Shown here piece after piece: positions 23,601 to 34,442 of a stretch of 64,000 nt of DNA. The stretch comes from Amaranthus tricolor (Eukaryota; Streptophyta; Magnoliopsida; Caryophyllales; Amaranthaceae): NCBI RefSeq assembly GCF_026212465.1, contig NC_080047.1, positions 40,321,422 to 40,385,421 on the forward strand. The letters are read 5' to 3'. Below the pieces are notes generated by a model. That model made no database searches and was not told the origin of the DNA. It saw nothing but the letters and a program-made list of their open reading frames with translations. Position 1 is the stretch's first letter, and every line of letters begins with the position of its first letter. The position numbers were made by a program, and so were the translations under genes.

Positions 23601-23770
23601 AGAGATCTTGGCATATCTAATCTCAAGCCTATAACCTTGCATTGTGACAATATGTCAGCCATCCATATAGCAAAGAATCTTGTGTATCATGATAGGACCA
23701 AACATATTGAAATAGACTGTTATTTGACCAGGGAAAAGGTGTTAGAAGGTCTTCTACAACTATTTTTTAA
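20700..23770 (+). pseudogene. Copia element 2 pol, disrupted
   Basis: Protease region reads EWIIDRDASDHMC near 20703, so the D-T-G-A active site is lost. Then GAG-pre-integrase (LWHLRMGHLP), integrase (HIDVWGPF near 21306; GVRTDN near 21489; QQNGVVERKH near 21591, Glu retained), RT (GSKWVFKVN near 22477; YVND near 22923 where YVDD is expected) and RNase H (HCDNMSAIHIAKN near 23641). Stops are present near 21241, 21537, 22438 and 22809, with frame breaks between the open pieces 21546-22439, 22611-22811 and 22824-23879. The last piece reads through into LTR sequence after FFKS, which marks the deletion junction. Confidence 0.9.
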
Positions 23771-23772
23771 GT

Positions 23773-24065
23773 CAATCAAGCAGCAAGATATCAAGAATCA
23801 TGCACGTGACCAGCAAGCAGCTAGGCTTCTGATTAGCAATTCTGTTAGGTGTTTGTTAGGAGTTTGTTATGTCCAGTAGCCTAGTCAGCATAGTTAGTTA
23901 GCCTTGTTTTGTATAGGATGTTAGTAGCTTCCTTCTTGTATTTCACTTCCCTATATATATGGTGTTCACTCCCTTGTATCATTCATTAAAAAAGCAATCA
24001 ATGAATATCAGCTTGTTTTCTCTCAATTCTTTGTTTTCTTAAGTGTTACATTACTTGTTTCAACA
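23773..24065 (+). repeat. 3' LTR of Copia element 2, 5'-truncated
   Basis: Aligns with 5' LTR positions from about 19013 to 19468 without the long TA tract. The first 70-75 bp of the LTR are missing. Ends GTTTCAACA before the ATTTA duplication. Confidence 0.88.
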
Positions 24066-24545
24066 ATTTATAAGTTTCTCGTGAATTTCTTCAAAGGAAA
24101 TAGTGGTATCACGACCCTTTATGGTGTCTTTGAGGGTTGTGTAGTTGGAGTCAAGACCATTGAGAATAAGCTCAATGAGGTTATCATGATCAAAAACGGG
24201 TTTGCCAAGAGAGGCTCGTTGATAACTTTGATGGAGTTAACGTAATCGGTTTATCGATCGATTACCTTTGGATACTTTGTTCAATTTATCCTTTAGTTGT
24301 TTAATATGACCTCTTATGGGTGTAGTATATGTTTAAGCAAGTTTCTCCCATGTAGCATGAGAGGTAGTGGCTTGGGACACAAGAGAATGAAGGAAAGGGT
24401 TGGGGTTGGAGTTTCAAAGAGTGCTCCAAAGAGGAGTTGGTCTTGCCTAAGCCATGCGACATAGTTAGAGTTGGACTTTTCCGTTCTATCAGAGATTATA
24501 GTGACAAAAGGTGCTGAATGAGTGCCATCAACAAAACAAAGGAGG
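24066..24545 (-). pseudogene. Older Copia gag, part A
   Basis: Minus-strand Copia gag (UBN2-like) fragment. Readable blocks are SNSNYVAWLRQDQLLFGAL, ATTSHATWEKLAYTY and DTTISFEEIHEKLIN. The last block joins part B across Copia element 2. Stops and frameshifts occur in the middle (near 24240-24300). No other parts of this older element were recognised. Confidence 0.8.
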
Positions 24546-24772
24546 TCATGGTATCAGAAACCATCGTTCGGGGTCACAGGTTCGAATCTTAATCACCCAT
24601 CAAATTCAAGTGGAATATTTCGCACCAGGTTTGGGAAGACCTATGTTGCATCCACACTTTTAACCCAAAGAGCTCTCGTGTGAGGGGACATGTTAGAGTA
24701 TATAACATATCCTAGGGCTTCAATCATCAGGTTAAGCTTTTGGTTGAGTTGGTTCTTTGACAATAACTAGTG
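24541..24772 (+). mobile_element. tRNA-derived SINE
   Basis: A Pol III promoter is visible: TGGTATCAGAAACC as a box-A-like element, then GGTTCGAATC (24579-24588) matching box B. The body includes GAGGGGACATGTTAGAGTA and CAGGTTAAGCTTTTGGTTGA, segments typical of plant SINEs. It lies on the 5' side of the older gag fragment. The ends are approximate; no clear target duplication seen. Confidence 0.7.
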
Positions 24773-25406
24773 GGAAGAGCATTAAAAGGAAACTCAGAAG
24801 GAGATATAAGTGCAATGATAAAGATTATTGTTAACGGTTGTTTAGTATAACAATGTAATGAAAATACTTGAGCTAAGATGGGTGATTTATCTATTACCAC
24901 TCCATGAGATGTGGAATCAAACTAACGGATTATATTATCCCAAAGTAAGGGATTGGGTTATCAAACATTACATACCTTACCAAACAACCGATAACTCAAA
25001 TGTTTATTAATTTCATACCTCACTCAAAGTCTCAACATAAGTCTCACCTCTAAGTCTCACAATTCTCATTCCCTTCTACCAAACGACCCCTAATAAGCAG
25101 TCAACAGTACCAAAATTTTCTTTAACAGTTAATTTAACATTTGACTTATTGATCAAAATAGTTAATAGTTTAAGTCAACTGCTCCAGCTATCAGTCATTT
25201 GTCAAACAGATCTTAAATTTTGATAGATTGATTCTTATTCCCTTCCATGGATCGTGTCGTTCACAATGTGGCTAATTTCGAATTAAGTGAAAACTTAAGA
25301 GGTCTAGTGAAAATCGAATTCATGTCAGAGGCATAAATTTGCCATTTTGGTTGTATTATACTATGATGCGTTCCCTACCATAAATCATCAACGTGGAAAA
25401 TTGGGT
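24773..25406. other. Intergenic sequence
   Basis: The first 80 bp may be the N-terminus of the older minus-strand gag (SEFPFNALPTS in one frame). The rest shows no gene. Confidence 0.4.
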
Positions 25407-25414
25407 CAAACTAT

Positions 25415-26641
25415 TAGGGCTGAACACGGTCCGGTCTGGTCCGGTTTGACAGAATAATCAGACCAGACCAGAAATTCCGGTCTAAAAATTTTTTAGACCA
25501 GACCAGACCAGTCAAGAGACCAGACCGGACCAGACCAGACCGTTCTAGAACGGTCTGGTCTGGTCTGGTCTACGGTTTTTTTTAAATTTTTTTTTTATTT
25601 TTATTGAGTGAGATCCTTCATTCTTTGAATAAAAAGGATTTATTTCTTCTTCTCTTCTCTCTTTACTATCCTGTTCTTGTTTGTGTTTCGATTAGCAAGG
25701 CAAATTCATCACTGCTCGTGGATAAAAAAATGCAAAGTAAATCATCATACAGATATGCATTGACTCACTAAAGTAAGCAGATTATCAAGCAAGATAATCT
25801 ATCAGAGCCAGCTAAATTCTATTGTAGTAATTGATAGTAAAGTGAACAAAAAACTTCCCAATTTATTAAGTAAAAGAACAAGGATGAGGTAAATGATAAA
25901 ATGATAGAGATAAATTTCTTACAAAGCTCGATTCACAAAAATCAAAATTTCTGAATAAAAATGAAGGAAATTGCAAATTGGACAACTTTGAACATTGAAA
26001 TCCTAAAATCTGAGATGATGATCTAAATTGACATGCTTAATCCAAAAAATTATCATAGTCTACCAAGTGCTTAATCATTAAAAAGCGTGAACCCTTATAT
26101 ACGAAATACTTACCAGAATGAATTCGATTTTCCGGTTTGAAATGTTGAAAATTACGGGTGTGATTTAATAAACAGGCTTTCTCCTCTTCAAGTTATTGCC
26201 GAAAACAATATGATTTTTCCAAAATGTAGTCCTAATCGAATTACAGTTTATTGCTGGAGCGAAGAGAAATCCTACTTGACGAAGACGATGAAGATGCGAG
26301 AGAAAGAGGAGAGAGATAGAAAAGATGAGCAATAGAACAAAAATGGCTATGGCCGTAGAATATAATTTACGACTCACGATTTTGGAAAAGGAGATGGAGG
26401 CAGCCAGCAGCAGGAGTTCACTCACGAGTAGTTGCCCACTTGCCCTAATCCCCTAAAAAATGATTTTAATACGGTTTTCCGGTCCGGTTTGGTTTGAAAA
26501 TTTTAAAACCGGGACCGGACCGTAAACCGTTAAAAAAAAAAAAACAGACCAGACCATTTAGACCGTGGACCAGACCAAATATTTAAATTACGATTTGGTC
26601 CGGTTTGGTTTACGGTTTAGACCAAACCATGTTCAGCCCTA
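25415..26641. mobile_element. Non-autonomous hAT transposon 1
   Basis: 1227 bp with ends TAGGGCTGAACACGG and CCATGTTCAGCCCTA in inverted orientation. It is flanked by CAAACTAT at 25407-25414 and 26642-26649, a perfect 8-bp duplication. Subterminal arrays of CAGACC/GGTCTG and CCGGTC units fill the first 160 bp and the last 180 bp. No transposase recognised; the 86-codon minus-strand open frame at 26165-26425 has no family I know. Confidence 0.88.
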
Positions 26642-26649
26642 CAAACTAT

Positions 26650-27290
26650 TCTAATTTCTAACTACCCAAATGCTCACCTTTTTCTAACATCCACGTGTTC
26701 CTTTCATAAATTATTTAATTAGAGTTCAGACGTTTATAACTTTATTAGGAACCTAATTAAGCACTAAGCATAATATTATAATAATAACCCAGTAATTATT
26801 TATAGAAATTAAAAATGCAACATATTCCTCGCAGCCAACACGCTAGCTTACCAGTTGCCTTAAAAAACTTTTTCGTTCCACTTATTTTACATCATTTAAA
26901 TTTACAATAAGAGAATTTTTTCGGCTAAATGATATAAAATGAATGAGACGTTGTAACATAATACAATTTTATTGAAATATATTTAGTAATATTTAATTTA
27001 AATATTACTATTTAAGTTTCTACTGGTATATACAGTGGTTTTAGTGATATTTATTAGAAAATTTAGCTGCAAAATAAATAAACATACTAAAAATTTTCAT
27101 GACATTGAATCTAGTAACATTTCTCTTAAATACCACTATAGGCTATACTGACAATTTTAGAATTCAAAATAAAAATAACAATTATTGAAAATATAAATTA
27201 GTGACATAGAAGTATATTTTTTTAATAAAAATAAAAATAAATTTTTCAATGTGACTAAAAGTTAATTTTATTGTAGTGAGACCAAAGGAG
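26650..27290. other. Upstream region of the P450 gene
   Basis: AT-rich; no gene or repeat recognised. Contains the promoter of the following gene. Confidence 0.5.
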
Positions 27291-27293
27291 CAA

Positions 27294-27302
27294 CTATAAA
27301 TA
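27294..27302 (+). promoter_or_regulatory. TATA box of the P450 gene
   Basis: CTATAAATA lies 48-56 bp upstream of the ATG, a suitable distance for a short 5' UTR. Confidence 0.6.
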
Positions 27303-27349
27303 AAAGATCTCCTAGATGAGGAAGCATTAAGCTCTAATTAAATCATCAA

Positions 27350-29830
27350 ATGGAATATATTCTTTTAATACCCATCATAGTGATCATCACTATCTTCCTT
27401 ATCTTCTCAAAATCACACATAAAATCAAACCTTCCTCCCGGACCTAAACCATGGCCTATCATAGGCAATATACTTGAGCTTGGGGACAAGCCTCATCAAA
27501 CATTCACCGAGCTTTCAAAAACTTACGGTCCAATAATGTTTTTAAAACTCGGGTCTGTCCCTACAATAGTAATATCTTCCCCAGATATAGCTCAAGAAAT
27601 GTTCCTTAAACACGACATAACCTTCTCAGATAGAATTGTTCCAGACTCAGTCCGAGCCATGGATCATGATAAATATTCTATGATCTGGCTCTCGGTAAGC
27701 CCAAAATGGCGTAACCTTCGAAAAATTGCAGCCGTACAATTATTCACAAATCACCGACTAGATGGTGGCAAAGAATTGCGCCAAAAAAAGGCGCAAGAGC
27801 TTGGTGATTATGTACGACAATGTAGGGAATTGAGTACACCAGTCGATATTAGTAAGGCCGCGTCAATTAGTGTATCAAACTTGTTGTCTAACACAATTTT
27901 TTCCATGGATTTGAGTAGCCATACTTCAACCAATTCCCAAGAATTTAATGAGCTAATTTTGCATATGATGGAAGAGGCACTAACACCAAATGTGTCTGAT
28001 TTATTTCCTAAGCTTAAGCACTTAGATTTACAAGGAGTATTAAAAAGAACTTGTAAATTTACTCATAAAATCATGAAAATTTTTGATAAAATTATAAAGG
28101 AAAGGTTATTGAAGGATCCTATGAATCGTACAGATGATGTATTAGGGACTTTGCTCAAGCTTTTGGAGGATAAAGAAATGAGTATTCATGATGTCAAACA
28201 TTTCCTTATGGTAAGTACTTTTACTTTATACTATAGTATCTTTCATTTCATGTGTCTAGCTAGTGTAATTTTCCCTAACACAATTTCTTAAACACACATT
28301 CTTATATGAGACCTTCTAATAGACTTATGATGAGACCATTTTTAATAAGTTGACCTGTGTATATTTAGTGTGTTAAAGTGATCATTTACAATTTTAAATG
28401 ATCAATTACAGAAATGAGCTAATTATATGGACCCGTCTCATAATGAATTTGTCTCATACAAGACAAGTTGTTTGCATAATACTCCCTATGTCACCCTACA
28501 ATGCCACAATTTATATTCATATAATTTTAGTTTCCTCAAGAGGGATTGTATAGAGCATACTTGTATTGAGGGTAAATATTTAAGAGAGAAATAAAAGTCA
28601 AACTATATAAATAAAAGGAAGTGTATGTGAATTTGAATGTTGATGAAGGATGATGAATATAAATATATAATGGTACGAGCAAGATGAGAGAAAAGGAATA
28701 TGATCAATCTTATTTTCTATTTTAATGCTTCTATTTCTTCTTCTGTATCACTTTATAACTATTTTTTACCTTTAGTAATAATAATATTATATTAATTTTC
28801 TACTCTAATAACTTTTTTTAGTTTGACTTTTATTTTCACGTAAATATCTAACTACTCTCAAATACAAGCATCACTTAGACTTTTGTCCTTTAGCAATGAG
28901 CGTTTTAGAGTTCAACAAGACATAAAATTAATTAATGATTGATTTTTGGATTAGCTAAAACAATACAATTAAAAAATATATTATTTTATTAATTTGGAAA
29001 ATACTTATATTCAAGGGAGTTATTAAGAAATAATTATTCTTTGATATATTAAAATAATATATTTTAGTAGCTGATTTTAAAAGTCAATGATAACAAAGTT
29101 CTCCCATAATACACTAGTTTTGCTATAATAATGACAAATAAAATTGGTATGTATAGTAAAATATTATCAATCTAAAACAACCAAAAAATTATTTATTGAA
29201 TTACAATATGTATTATCACTTATTTTTTACCTTGTTATTTAGGATTTATTTACAGGTGGAATACATACAACTTCTGTCACAGTGGAATGGACAATGACCG
29301 AATTATTACACAATCCACAAAAAATGAAAAAGGCTCAAATTGAGATAGATGAAGTAGTTGGCAAAGATAGACCCATACAAGAATCAGATATTACCAAATT
29401 ACCATATCTTCAAGCAGTTGTGAAAGAAACACTACGATTACATCCGCCAGCTCCTCTTTTAATTCCTCGCAAGACCATAAAAGATGTAGAATTATGTAAC
29501 TATTTTGTGCCACAAAATTCGAACATTTTGATAAACTTATGGGGAATGGGTCGTGATTCAACCATATGGTCGAACCCACTTTTATTTTCTCCTGAAAGAT
29601 TTTTGGATAGTGAAGTTGATTTTAAAGGACGATATTTCGAGTTTATACCCTTTGGATCGGGAAGAAGAATATGTCCAGGTTTGCCGTTAGCTCATAGGAT
29701 GACACATTTACTCTTGGCAACTCTAATATCATTCAATTGGAAGATTAGTCCGGATACTATAGACATGGAAGAAAAGTCTGGGATTGCTTTGCTAAAGCTT
29801 AAGCCTCTTCGAGTCATTCCATCTCTTTGA
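27350..29830 (+). CDS. Cytochrome P450, CYP76 family (CYP76AD-like), two exons
   Basis: ER-anchored monooxygenase of 482 residues. Exons 27350-28210 and 29243-29830 join in phase 0 through a GT-AG intron of 1032 bp, the usual CYP76 intron position. An N-terminal membrane helix (residues 3-20) is followed by the hinge PPGPKPWPIIGN. The ExxR motif is E349-R352 (KETLR), then FSPERF and the haem loop PFGSGRRICPG with the axial Cys at 431. The I-helix reads TGGIHTTS at 291-298. The acid normally found in the A/G-G-x-D/E-T motif is replaced by His295 (codon CAT), while Thr296 is kept. Overall wording (PKWRNLRKI, GKDRPIQESDI) resembles CYP76AD enzymes, which include tyrosine and DOPA oxidases of betalain synthesis. 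That subgroup assignment and any substrate are inference. The frame is open throughout. Confidence 0.88.
28285..28475. repeat. GAGAC-type repeat in the P450 intron
   Basis: Ends ACACATTCTTATATGAGACC and GTCTCATACAAGACAAG are inverted repeats of the family also seen near 18066 and 32755. About 190 bp, non-coding. Confidence 0.6.
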
Positions 29831-30476
29831 TAAATATTAATCTCTTTTATCTACACAATAAAATAATTCATTATTAGCTTCTCAAAATTATTCATGTACC
29901 AAATTAAACGACAATTTAAGTTTTACGTGAATAAAAATGCTATTAAGGTTGGATACCTATTATTCAACATTTACCAAGTTTTTATTTATAGATATTTTAT
30001 ATGTTATTTTTGTGTTATTGATCAAAATTGAGGTTTTTTCTAATGTTTTTATCTGTGGATTTGTCTTGAGTCGAGAGATTCTTTAGTTGCATTCTTTTTT
30101 ATATATGAGTATGAGTTGTTGTCTGCCTTTCCTCTTCGGACCCGGATCATATACCACCTATTATTCAATATGAAGTCAATAGTTATAGAGGAACATTTTT
30201 TTGGGTTCAGATGGTAGTCTGAAGAAAGTGAAAAATTATAAACCTGTAACAATTAAATTCAGGACCTAACTTGAAAAAGCAGTTTTTGAAACTTTATCTC
30301 CATTTCTCGATTATGGAGAAAAATTGGACACATTACACATAGCTATATCTATGAAATATTTTATATATTCATCAAATAATGACATCTTTAAATCCAAAAA
30401 AGCATAAAACCTGTGTAAATAAGGTATATACATCTAAATCCAACAAAAGCAACCAACAAGCACTACAAAATAAAAA
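29831..30476. other. 3' flank of the P450 gene with a LINE-end fragment
   Basis: Positions about 30040-30180 contain GAGTCGAGAGATTCTTTAG, CCTTTCCTCTTCGGACCCGG and similar, matching the 3' end of the RTE LINE. Nothing else recognised. Confidence 0.5.
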
Positions 30477-30912
30477 GGAAAAATTACCTAGAATAATCTA
30501 ATCTATTCATAGTTTTCCTATAATAATCTCACTTATTGATTAACTACGAATAATCCCAAATTTGAGAGGTATTTTCCTAGAGTATACCCGATAACTAGAA
30601 GACTTGCTATAGCAAATTTGTTTTTTTAAAAAAAAAGATAAATTAAAATAAAATGTTGAAAAAAATGTTTAAAAAATTTTATGATTTTTTATTATGTAGG
30701 ATTTTTTATGTAAATTTTCAAAATTTTTCTCTAATTTTAAATTAATTTTTAGTTTACTTTTATGGTAAATTACTTACTATTGCAGGTCATCGGGTTATTC
30801 AAGTTTACTCTAGGCAAATACCCTTTAAAATTGGGATTATTCATGATTAATTAATAGGTAGAAGTATTGTAGGAAGATCATGAAAAAATTAGATTATTCT
30901 AGGTAATTTTTC
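30477..30912. repeat. MITE-like foldback, copy 2
   Basis: Inverted ends GGAAAAATTACCTAGAATAA and TTATTCTAGGTAATTTTTCT; the internal sequence parallels the copy at 16701-17122. 436 bp. Confidence 0.8.
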
Positions 30913-31948
30913 TGAATGAAAATTTGATGACTAACATTTTTAATCTCTGAAGCCAAAATGGTGACAAAAATAGCTATTAAAGTGGATATCACCAACTAGC
31001 GACAAAGATAATTTGTCGCTAGTGTTGGTGACATATTTTTTTTTAGCCGTTTTTGTTGCTAATTTTGAAGCGAATTATAAAATCAAATTTGAATGCGGTA
31101 TGGGAAAATTCTATTTATAAAATATATTCCAACTGTAATAAGTACAAATCGACAAAGTTTCTCAATTTATTTATTTTTTTATCTTTCCTTAATAATATTT
31201 CGTTGCGTAGGGAAAAAAGTTTCTGAAATTATCAGGTACATTTTATCAATTTACTATTACCATATTTTTTTGGTTATTTAAGTATGATTATATTTGTCTT
31301 ATAATTTGTGTATGTAAGATTATACTTTTATCAATAATTTAGTATGATTAGATATATTTGCATTTTGTTTTAATAATATCAATACATACGAATTGTTAAA
31401 GTTTAAATAGTAAATATATTAATTATCATAGGTTTACACAATGGTGGGGGATGGTAGTCATCTTTTATATAATAGAAGTAGAGATGTTCATTTAGGTTAT
31501 CGGGTCAGATATTTCAGGTCGGTTTGAAATTAGGTCTTGTGTTTATATTGATTTTTATATAATTTTAAATTCATTTTAAAGTCGGATAAAATCGAATTTG
31601 GTTAAAAAATCCGATAAATATCAAATCGTTGAATTTGTTGTGAACACCTCTAAATAGAAGTTACATGTATCAAGGGCAATTTAATTTTAACTGTATTTTC
31701 GAGACTTCTGAATAATAAATTGGTGGTTGAGGGATTTTTTTAGGTGGGTTTGTTGGTGGTGGGGCTTTTGGGTTTTGGTGGTGGTTCAAGGCGGTGGTAG
31801 TGGGTGGGTGTTGGTGGGTGGCAGTGGCTTTTCTAAGTAATATTATAAGTTTATTAATTATTGTGGTTGGATATTGATTTCGCCGGTAAAATTGTGTATG
31901 TTTGATATGAATAAGTTTACGATCTTTATTTGCAGGTGTTAAGTTTAA
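30913..31948. other. Intergenic sequence with a GGT-rich patch
   Basis: No gene recognised. Positions 31733-31832 are strongly G/T-biased with repeated GGTGG and GGGTG, a possible quadruplex-forming run on the plus strand. Confidence 0.5.
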
Positions 31949-32250
31949 TTTAGAATAATTTGCGAATTAGAGTTTTAAAGTTTAGTATTTTTGCGAATTA
32001 TAACCTTAATATTTATTTTTTACGAATCACAGCCACTCAAGTATCAAAATTTACTGCTTTAGGCCAGAACACAGAATTTCGACCAATTTGGTGATCGAAA
32101 TTTTAGGTTGAGTGGTCGGAGTTCTGTGTTTTGGCCTGAACTTGTAAACTTTGATACTTTGATAGTATAGTTCATAAAAAATAAACATTAAAATTGTAAT
32201 TCACAAAAGTGCTAAACTTTAAGACTGTTATTTGCAAATTATTCTTAAAT
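31949..32250. repeat. Foldback element of about 300 bp
   Basis: Two arms of roughly 140 bp are reverse complements (TAGAATAATTTGCGAATTA on the left, TTTGCAAATTATTCTTA on the right; GGCCAGAACACAGAATTTCG against GAGTTCTGTGTTTTGGCC). A single-arm relative lies near 35755-35875 (ACTTTGATACTTTGGTGACT). Confidence 0.75.
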
Positions 32251-32754
32251 TTAAAATGTTAAATTTATGGTTTAGGAAAATGGGGTGAAGATTCTAATAC
32301 CACATTTTTACGAGATTTCTATATGGGAGGTGAGGAGAGTGATCATAGGATTATCATAAACGTAAAATATGATCATAGTTCTTATGAGCAGGATACACTA
32401 AATATAATGATGATAGAACTAAGTTATTTTTTTTTCTCGTTTAAGATTCAATCTGAGTCTGGCTAGTTCAATTACTTGTAAGATACGTGTTGCTTTGAAT
32501 TTTAGACACGATGAAAGCGGATCATCTTGGAAGGGAGTATCAAAAGAAACACAAGATTTTTACTACAACGAGTTTAATTATGGTATATTATTGAGGATAT
32601 ATGTTATATACTCTAACATATATTATTATAGCTATTGTAGTTCCTATTGTAGTTCTTATTTTATATTTTTATAATTTTTAACTAACATTATCTGAAACAA
32701 AGACACTATAAATGGGATGTCTGTCTTAATGACATTTTTAAGGCGGCGGGATCG

Positions 32755-32897
32755 AAACACAAATTCTTATATGAGACGATTTTACTGTGGGACATGTTTT
32801 ATATTTAGGTAAAATAGCCTAATAATAGAAACTTTTAGCATAATGAACTTTTTGTATAAACTCGTCTTACGGTAAGACGGTTTCATACAAGAGGGGC
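32755..32897. repeat. GAGAC-type repeat, short copy
   Basis: Ends ACAAATTCTTATATGAGACG and CGGTTTCATACAAGAGG are inverted. It matches the copies at 28285-28475 and 18066-18235. Confidence 0.6.
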
Positions 32898-32904
32898 TGG
32901 GATC

Positions 32905-33140
32905 GAAAATGCTGGAAAGCTATACGCATACATGGTTCGGAAAGCACAAGAGATAATTAAAAAGAAGATAGATTATGAGCCGGATTTGGTTGACGCTAAC
33001 ACATGGGCTAAGTGTCAAGCAGATTGGGAAACCTATCGATGAAAGTCATAGGAACCTCCTCCAATCGGTGTGGAGGGAGGGATAGAGTCGAGACCATTCA
33101 CATGGTGGATCAGTTTGCATGCTAGAACCACACGACATTA
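32905..33140 (+). pseudogene. Possible plant transposase (Ptta/En-Spm type) remnant
   Basis: One frame reads LYAYMVRKAQEIIKKK, then TWAKCQADWETYR, followed in another frame by HGGSVCMLEPHD. The spacing of a W-x-x-W-x-x-x-x-Y block, basic residues and an H-x-G-G-S motif resembles the C-terminal part of plant En/Spm-associated transposase-like proteins. Stops and a frameshift are present. The assignment is tentative; a protein search would decide it. Confidence 0.35.
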
Positions 33141-33391
33141 AGCAAGTATTTTATAGTTTACAAAATTATGATTATTATATTTATTATTATATTGTTCTAT
33201 TAAATAATTTTTTTCATATAATGCAAATTAACCTTTAATTGGTTTAGTATTATTTATTTATTTTATTTTAGAAAATATTTTATAACATATTAGATTGTTT
33301 TTTAAATAAAGAAGTAAAGAAGTTTCCGTGCGATTCAGGACGAGAATTTAACAATGATCCCCAATCAAATTTATTTGGAGGCGGTTGCATA

Positions 33392-34434
33392 CAGGGGCGG
33401 ACCTACATTGATGCATGGGGTTTCCCAAACACCCTATTAAAATGTTAAAAAAATTTGCTATTACCAAGATTCGAACATGCAACGTATGGGCCAGTACACA
33501 ATACTTTGTATTTTACACTGCCATTACAATATAATCTACTACTCTTACTGCCCATTTGGTAGATGGTAATAAACAGTGGTATTGAGAATGAAAAACTAGT
33601 GTAATTTTGGTTGAAAAAACACTTGGTTACCTTGATGGTCATGCTAATCCAACTTCAACTATCTCATTTTCTTCATAAAATTCATTCCAATGCATTACCA
33701 TTGGAAGACGTAGTATTAAGTGATAATGTAAATTTATAAACAAAAAAATGTTTTTGTGATCAAAGTTTCATTACCGTGGAAATGACATATAACTTTTGAT
33801 GAAATATTACACTATAAATTATTCTCATTACTACCATTTAATATCATTAACCAAACGAGCCATTAAGATAATTAGTTGCAATTAATTGACCTCCAGCATT
33901 CCAATCGACAACAATTAACATTTGAACCCTCGCTCATAGATCATTCCCTCTCACCGCTCATGCCAATGTCAAGTAAAATTTGTAATTTAGTTTTGTAAAC
34001 TGTAATTTTAAAAAGATCATTAATTAATTCTTTTATGATACATATTAACTACTTTTATGTAATTTTATGACTCTAAGTTTATTTTTAGTGCGTAGTGTGC
34101 ATGTGTAATTTTTTGTTTATTGATTCCTTAATACTTGATATGATGATTGTAAATTTATAACACAAATTAAACAAGTTTACAATTTTGCGGGTTAGTTGAT
34201 AACACAATCAAATTCATAGTTTTGTTAGAGATAAGATGTTTTCTTTATTTTGAGATACGGTAACGGTTAATAAGTTAGTGGAGTTTTAATTTTTTTTTTT
34301 CGTTTTATATACATTATTACATCTCATACTTTATCGAGTAATGCAAAAATTAAATATTAGTTAAATTGGACCTTTAAAATACATATATTAAAATATTGTG
34401 CAACCTCATTCCTAAAATCCTGGGTCCGCCCCTG
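33392..34434. mobile_element. Non-autonomous hAT transposon 2
   Basis: 1043 bp with inverted ends CAGGGGCGGACC and GGTCCGCCCCTG. Flanks GTTGCATA (33384-33391) and GTTCCATA (34435-34442) are an 8-bp target duplication with one mismatch. No transposase is encoded. Confidence 0.82.
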
Positions 34435-34442
34435 GTTCCATA

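Noticed and set aside
27350..29830. A betalain cluster with DOPA dioxygenase next to the CYP76AD-like gene
   Set aside because: I looked for a DODA-like gene nearby and saw none; only the prenyltransferase and transposons flank the P450.
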